From the NCBI RefSeq assembly GCF_029784135.1, contig NC_073746.1:282173348-282237347 (forward strand): a stretch of DNA of 64,000 bases. Direction: 5' to 3'. Made by a program: the position numbers and the translations under genes. This DNA comes from Toxorhynchites rutilus septentrionalis (lineage: Eukaryota; Arthropoda; Insecta; Diptera; Culicidae). Below the pieces are notes generated by a model. The model ran no database searches and had not been told where the DNA came from. It saw nothing but the letters and a program-made list of their open reading frames with translations. Every line of letters starts with the position of its first letter. Position 1 is the stretch's first letter. Below, piece by piece: positions 57,896 to 64,000 of the stretch.

Positions 57896-59398
57896 GAATG
57901 AAAGTTTGCCTCAGCGAGATCCACTGTTTATACTCTAGGCAAATATTCCCCTTCATTCTTCTACTTTTCCTTTGTTCACGGAGACTTTAAATCCTACGAT
58001 TTCCCCTCCGTTGGTCGTCGATAAGTTGCTCGTTATTGACAGCTCTGTTCGGGAAAGCACAAGAATGGACAGAACAAATGTATGGCAAAATTGAAGCGCT
58101 TAAAGTTTTCATGAATTTTAACCATTTACAAACCAGGGGATTCTAAAGTATAGCATATTAAACAAATCTTAGGGAATTTCCGATTCGTTTAGTATGTAAA
58201 TCGCCAAAATCCGTTCAGTTTGTGTTGCAACTGATCACTTATTTGTGTAATCAGTATCTACAGTTCAACTCCAACAACTTCCTTTTTTCTTCGAAAAGTG
58301 TTGATAAATTCATGCTTAAAACCTTTACAGTCATAGCTGAGATCCTGTGGAGTCTGGAAACAGTGAGGTGTCAAGAATCACTCCGTGGTTGCATCGAGAA
58401 GAATGTCTCATGGCAGCCAGAAAGCTGAGAATTACTAATAAAATGAGCTTTATGATGATGTTTGGCATTCTCCTATATTCTTAATTTGAGCTCGATGAAG
58501 TTGTGCGTAATAAAAGTTATACATTGTCGCTAGTTTCGACCTAAGACAAGACGTGACAACTGGCTTCTTACTCTTTGACCACGTGCGAGCAACAGGGACA
58601 CCGAACCACTCGAGATATCAAGTTTCCAAATGTGCCTGAAAACTATGTTTTCACGTCCCCAACATATGTTTTTGTATCAAATATTCTACGAATGATTACA
58701 TTTGGATGATGTAAAGCAAAATGGTTGCGTATTTCACAACAAATTGTATTTTTCTGTTATGCTTTATCATGAAAACTAGTGTGAGAGTACATACCATGAG
58801 CAGGGCTAGTTATTTTCGAAGCTAATAAATGTGATTGAATTTTATTCATACAACTCTCACTTCTACTACAGTCATTTTCGGTGGATTAATTTCAGTGTAT
58901 CGGGGTGAAGTGGAAACGAAATATTCTCTACGCATACAGTAACATTGATTCTTTTGTTTCGTTCCTTTCCTCTTTCGTTCTCTTACAAGTATAAAAGCAG
59001 AAGCTTTCACTGACGATTAAAACTGCTTGAACGGGTTATATTTATTTTCATTTCGCATGTTAGAGGATGCTTGCTGCTTTCAAACGTAAGTTTTATTTTA
59101 CCAAAATGGATCGTCGCGGACCGTGTTCAAAATTCTTCAATCACTTGTAAATAACATGTTTCTCTGTTATTTGGAATACATGATTGTTACAGAAAATGTA
59201 ATAAAATGAAAGACGGCACAGATCGGACTATTCCTTTCTCGAGTTTTTCACCCTCTCTAAGGGTGAAAAGAATAATCCGATTTGAGCTGTCTTCATTTTA
59301 TTATATTTCCTGTATCAAACATGTATTCCATGTTACGAAGAAGCATGTTATTTGCAAGTACGCTGGACTCTTTTTTATGCGTGATATTTTTTACGCTA
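57896..59398. other. Intergenic; one promoter-like stretch
   Basis: At 58990-58996 TATAAAA follows a CT-rich stretch (TTTCCTCTTTCGTTCTCTTA), and a short frame MLEDACCFQT then runs into GTAAG at about 59085. This looks like a promoter and first exon but no gene follows, so it may belong to a transposon. 58541-58581 repeats sequence at 8788-8826. Confidence 0.25.
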
Positions 59399-59489
59399 TT
59401 CGCTCAAAATTACGCGATTTTTTTATGCGATTCGCTTGAAATTACGCGATTTTTTTACACGATTTGCTCGAAATTACGCGATTTTCGAC
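59399..59489. repeat. Tandem repeat, 32-bp unit, 2.8 copies
   Basis: Units start TTCGCTCAAAATTACGCGAT, TTCGCTTGAAATTACGCGAT and TTTGCTCGAAATTACGCGAT, each followed by a T run. Confidence 0.9.
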
Positions 59490-59514
59490 TAGGTCTGCGC
59501 TTTCAGCGTGCCCA

Positions 59515-60050
59515 CGCAGAATTGCGAGCGCACGCACAAACGCATACACAACGCCGGAAGCACGCGCACGCACATACCATTGGGTGCACAAACACGCACA
59601 CACACGCGCAAACATGCACAAACATGTGCACAAAAACGCGAGCGCACACAAACATACAAATGGACGCACAGGTGCGCACACACAAGCACATACACGCGCA
59701 CAAACGTGCACGCGCACAGAAGCACGCACGGAAAAAAAAGAATCAAGCACACACGTGCACACACGCACACAAATACGTGCACACGTACGCACACACACCC
59801 ACACATGCCCATGCACAAAAAACGCGCACACCTGCACACAAGCAAGAAAAAAACGCGCAAACGCACGTACACACGCGCACACAAACACGCACAAATGCGC
59901 GCAAACACGCCTACACATGCCCGCGCATAAAAAAAGCGCACACCTGCATGCAAGCAAAAAAAACCAGGCCCAAACGCACGCGCACACACGCACACGAACA
60001 CCCAAAAAACGCGCGAACATACACAAATACACGTGCACAAACACAAACAT
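59515..60050. repeat. Alternating CA/CG low-complexity tract, about 540 bp
   Basis: Nearly the whole stretch is made of ACAC, GCGC and ACGC runs broken by short AAAA blocks. Several frames on both strands stay open (His/Thr/Ala- or Cys/Val-rich) simply because CA/CG runs lack stop codons. No gene is inferred. Confidence 0.9.
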
Positions 60051-61264
60051 CGGGCTGTCGAATCGGCTATCCGGACTCGAAGCTGACCGGTATCCAGTAT
60101 CCGACCAAACTACTATCCGTTTCATCACTAATTTCACACTGACAACTAGCGCCGGTAAAAAAATTACTCCTGCAGGCATACTACACAACCCTCACTGCAC
60201 CGTTTTCATTAGTTTCAGTGAATAAGTTTCGAATGCAACAAGGAAATATTCATTTCTATACAAACTGCCAGAATACATGGATGCTTCAAATTAATTTCCA
60301 AGTGACGATTTCTAACGTTGCTTTTGTTTGCAGAATGAAAGGAATCAACGTGAAATGAAAGGAATATGTACGAAAGAGACGAGATATTTTTCTTATTGTG
60401 CGTGAAAAGAGAATAGATATATTTTTAGCCTGCATGGTACTGGTTCTGTTCTGAGAAGCGATAGACACATTATTGAGTGACGATGTGCTAATTGAAGTGA
60501 AATTGTCAGGCCCTGACCATGAGTACATTATGTAGGAATGTATTTCCAAATATTATTGGTAACCCTTTAAAACTGACCAATCAACTGCTGGTCCGAAATC
60601 GACCCCCTATTGTCAGGTCTTTGTTTAGGTTCGTGTCAGTCCTTAGGGACTGACATTGAGCTTTTCGGTAGAAAAAAGTTGATAAACGGGACTGACTGTT
60701 ACAAAATAAGGAAATATAAAAAAATATTTGTTTTCGGATGTTTTACGATATGTGACTACTTTCAACTCGAATTTCTGCCTATTTTATTTTTATACAATAA
60801 ATATCTTTGGGAGCTGAGACCGATACTGATATTATACAAATACTCTTGATGCGGACTAGATGGGGAGTGCAGCAAGAACAACCGGGGCTCAACGTGTCTA
60901 TTAAAACGAAAATTACTCGTTCTGTACAAGTGTTTATGTATCCTTTAATATAACTTTGAACAGTATTAATAAATCTAATTTCTTATATTTTCCGACACTT
61001 CTCAGTAGTTGTTTAGTTCAATCAAAAATCACAAACAATTCATTTATTGGAAGATATCGACAGATGTTCATAAATTCCATTGTTTCAGCTAATAAAATGT
61101 TTTAAGAACTACAACTTCAGAACTAGTAGAAAATTTTATTAATAGTCTACATCTGGAATCTTTCTGAAAAATTACTGGAAAATCAGGGAATATCAGGGAA
61201 TTTTTTTTCGACTTTCGAGTCGACACTTTGTGAAGACCGGTGAGGATAAAAGCAGAATCATCGT
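60051..61264. other. Intergenic, no gene recognised
   Basis: 60587-60625 repeats sequence at 8855-8885 (GCTGGTCCGAAATCGACCCC). A short perfect hairpin, GTCAGTCC-TTAG-GGACTGAC, lies at 60635-60654. Near 61165-61205 the AAAATCAGGGAATATCAGGG repeat occurs. Confidence 0.45.
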
Positions 61265-63490
61265 CGTTTGGCACGTAAACGTAAATGGCCGAGAGTTAAT
61301 CACGGTCTCGATTTTGGAAATCATTTCGTCAGGCGGTACCTTCGGAATCCCTTTTGGGCAAGTGGTATCATGACAATTGGTCCCTGCCGCTGCATGGATT
61401 TGCAGTTTACTGAAAATCGCGGTACACGTGTAACTACATTTCCCATCCGCTGCCTGTTAGCAAAGTTCGTGACACAGACAACCGGTTCTGATATAACTTG
61501 TTGAAATACGGGACTTTCAGTAAGTTCGGAGTCTGTGGATTTGTTCCGGACATCTGACTTCGGCCAGTTGTTTTCGTCGGATTCATCGCTGCACGAACCT
61601 ACGTGAAACATATTCGGTATCTCTTCTGTGCGGAATCCTCCACAAACAGTCCACCCTAATCGGGTATTAATCGCGATCGGTTAACCCAATTCCCCTTCAC
61701 GGCTCTTCAGTGTAAGTTCTACCTGGGCATGTTTCACTACAATTAGAATGCGTGGACGAGTATCTCGATATGACTCGATTGGCAATCCTTTGAGGTGAGG
61801 ATACAAGAGACCTAGCTCATTGATATTCAATATTTGAAGTGGCAACATTAACTCGTTAAATGTCCGCACATCCTCAGCAATGTGAAGCTTGACGATACAT
61901 GAATTCTTCTCATGGCGTTGAGTACCTCCGGTCCAACGGTAAAGTGGACTTGAGATCCCATTTAGTTTCAGCTCATCGGCCAGTTCTTGATCGAGCAGCG
62001 TCAACGCAGATCCTTCGTCCAAAAACGTAAAAGTATGTATCTCTTTTCCAGAACCTGATAACACTACCAGGAGATACCGAAACAGCACTACCAGGAGATA
62101 CTGGCTTGAGCCGACTCTTGGTTCCCGTTTTGAGTTTGAATCTTCTCTTTATGGTCGTTATGTAGTAGCTCGTGATGTATGTATGTGAATCCGTCTTTGG
62201 ATTCATGGTTCATGGTTGGTAGGGCATGGTTTAGCCCTACAGTTTTCTCTGTGTTGATGAAAGCATGTGCGACAAAGTCCGAACTCTCTGACTATTGCCC
62301 TAAAGATTTGCAATTTCGCTTGCACACTGAGCACATCCATCTCCTTAGAGGCTACTGGTGTAGAATCGTCTGCCGTCTTTAGTGACGTATGATATTTCGT
62401 GTTATTTTGACCGGTTGTCTCAGAGTGCACATTGAGACAACCATCTCCCTTCTTATTTCGTCGAACATCGTTGCGTTCAGGTTCTGTTTCTAGCGATAGA
62501 TCCATTTACTGAAGGTGGCTAGGTTGATCTTTGAAAACGACTTCCGATGTTGTGCCCAGTTAAGCTTGATGGTCGGTGGTAGTTTGACGACAAGCTGATA
62601 TAACAAAGCCACGTTGTAGTTATACTCTTCCAAACCGCATGATTTAAACGTAGCACAGAATTTCCTGCTCGCTCACCGCGAAATCCACTAGCGTTTTTGG
62701 ACGGTCTTTCCTAATCGCTGGGAATAAGCTTATCTTCCTGATTAGAGAATGCACAATGACTTCTGGTTGACCGTACAACATTCTCAGCGTATTTAAAACC
62801 CCTCGAACGTTTCCAAAATGCATCAGCCTGCACTTGACTGCTTCGTAGGCTTTCCCCTTCAAACAATCGAAGCAAGTTCTCCTCTTCTGTGAATCCACAC
62901 ATAGCTGTCGTACTATTGAGCATAGATAAGAAGATCCGGATTGCCGGAAAATGTAGGCAAGTCCCATGGAACAGGTTGCCGTGCTGCGATTCGAAAATTT
63001 GAAAGACGAAATCTGGATTGAATTTGCATTGATCGAGGCAGAGTATTCGGTCTGAAGTGACTTGACTGCTCATGCACTGAGTCTTGAATGTTGAATTGTG
63101 ATACAGGAATCTGTCTGGAAGGCAATATATTTTCAAATTGAAAATTATTCACGATCCAGCTGTTGGTATCGTCGAAATTCTTCTTCACAACACACCTGTT
63201 TTTGACGTTGATGCATCAGCTGCTCTTGTTGCTTTTCCATATCAGAAATACGTTGTTGATCAGATGAATACATATCGGTTTTAAGCTGCGTATGGCTGGT
63301 AGTTTCGATCCATTCTTCTATCCGACTTCGAGAAATGACGGAACCGGACCTCCGGTTGTATACTTTGTCACTAGGCAAGTTTTCCAAAATTTCGTACTTA
63401 TTGGCAATAAACTTTTTGTTTATCGGCAGCTACTCGTCGACGTTCTGCTTCTTCGTTCTCAAAATTTTCTTGACGTGGGACTACATCTAA
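61265..63490 (-). pseudogene. BEL/Pao LTR retrotransposon gag-protease remains
   Basis: On the minus strand, right to left: a coiled-coil gag start (ENEEAERRRVAADK, ISDMEKQQEQLMHQRQKQ), DLPTFSGNPDLL-like and LKGKAYEAVKCRLMHFGNVR with VLNTLRMLYGQPEVIVHSLI (gag core), a knuckle LCRTCFHQHRENCRAKPC, the aspartic protease TFLDEGSALTLLDQELADEL, and INTRLGWTVCGG, which normally leads to reverse transcriptase. The reverse transcriptase, integrase and LTRs are not seen. Many frame changes. DEG in place of DTG is common in this clade's protease. Confidence 0.85.
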
Positions 63491-63496
63491 CCGTGA

Positions 63497-64000
63497 ATAT
63501 ATGGAGGGTAGGGTGGCAATGGATGTATGGAAAAAAAATCATAATCGAATTTCAAAAATCGACCATGTACATTTTGTTTATTAACCCAAAAAATGACCTG
63601 TGCAAAGTTTCAGCTCGATCTGAAATGATTTGGGGGTGTCTCAAATCGCTCAATTTTTTTTATTTTTTGATCCTCGAAAATCTTCCAAGGAGTGAAGGGG
63701 GGGTTTCAAGGGAAATTTGGAAAATCGAAATTTTATTTTCGATGCCAAATGACTTTAAAAATGCATGAAACGTCGAGATCTGGTGTCATCCGGAAAAAAA
63801 ATTTTGGCCGAAAATCGACCTTTTGGGACTTAGCCTGAGAGGCAATGAAGGCATGGGAAAAAAATTATCGAATTTCAAAAAACCGATCATATACAGTTTG
63901 TTCATTGGCACAAAAAAATCACCTGTACAAAGTTTCAGCTCGATCGGATATGATTTAGGGGTGTCTCTAAGCACTCAAAGTTTTGATGTTTTGGCCTCTC
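63497..64000. repeat. Family B satellite-like repeat, tandem, cut by window end
   Basis: Unit 1 starts GGCAATGGATGTATGGAAAA at about 63510; unit 2 starts AATGAAGGCATGGGAAAAAA at about 63845, so the period is about 330 bp. Both contain AAAGTTTCAGCTCGATC and the CTCAAATCGCTC/CTCTAAGCACTC block. Related copies are at 37466-37795 and 11840-12400. Confidence 0.8.

Noticed and set aside
59282..60225. Long open frames (248-286 codons) on both strands rich in His/Thr/Ala or Cys/Val
   Set aside because: They are a by-product of the alternating CA/CG tract, which lacks stop codons in most frames. No domain, no splice logic.
61265..63490. Endogenous virus
   Set aside because: The gag and protease wording fits BEL/Pao retrotransposons, and no envelope or non-retroviral polymerase was found.
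1..64000. CRISPR arrays, operons, bacterial-type promoters, riboswitches
   Set aside because: The sequence is eukaryotic nuclear DNA; no regularly spaced direct repeats with unique spacers and no such elements were seen.

Overview
The window looks like nuclear DNA of an Aedes-type mosquito. It is AT-rich, genes have short 60-70 nt introns beside occasional very large ones, conserved insect genes are spaced 10-20 kb apart, and the gaps are filled with transposable elements. The elements include a Feilai-type tRNA-derived SINE, LOA- and Jockey-type LINE remains, BEL/Pao remains, mariner/Tc1 copies, Harbinger-like elements with 3-bp target duplications, and many TA-flanked MITEs. I inferred this from the sequence only; no database search was possible.

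Five host genes can be supported. From left to right they are: (1) a zona-pellucida-domain membrane protein of the dusky/miniature/dusky-like family (+, 1834-3691, its 5' exon or exons not found); (2) Myt1, the membrane-anchored Cdk1-inhibitory kinase (-, 13529-15296, 5'UTR exon up to about 15480+); (3) HPS5, the BLOC-2 subunit (+, 33961-43470, four exons, third intron 6.8 kb); (4) COX16, a cytochrome c oxidase assembly factor (-, 44031-44411, convergent with HPS5); (5) ear, the ENL/AF9 YEATS protein (+, 49926-52575, with a 5'UTR exon ending at 49278). They serve unrelated processes (apical extracellular matrix, cell cycle, lysosome-related organelle biogenesis, mitochondrial respiration, transcription elongation), and nothing suggests they work together.

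The remaining sequence is layered transposon DNA. 5.4-13.5 kb: a 663-bp internally deleted Tc1/mariner-superfamily element with an open 150-codon frame, then a Tc1-like transposase relic split by a 2.55-kb Harbinger-like element. 15.8-17.5 kb: a 1.3-kb Harbinger-like element and a 235-bp foldback element. 17.7-32.3 kb: five copies of one TA-flanked family (called family A here, termini CCCAGCAAACATT), nested with a Feilai SINE, a 2-kb TG...CA element, a nearly complete mariner, another MITE, and an insertion whose 5' end is the first 68 nt of U4 snRNA. 25.9-26.5 kb: a broken THAP-domain frame. HPS5 intron 3: LOA-type LINE pieces, all antisense to the gene. 44.7-47.1 kb: a second Harbinger-like copy, nested in another inverted-repeat element, just upstream of COX16. 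53.7-64 kb: Feilai, Jockey-type LINE and BEL/Pao remains, a strongly alternating CA/CG tract of about 540 bp, and a satellite-like repeat that runs off the window end.

I found no clear new multi-gene system. The most unusual items are the U4 snRNA chimeric insertion (30660-32055), the four-level transposon nest (17698-22346), the open fused transposase frame of the 663-bp element, and the E-box-bearing element beside the COX16 promoter.
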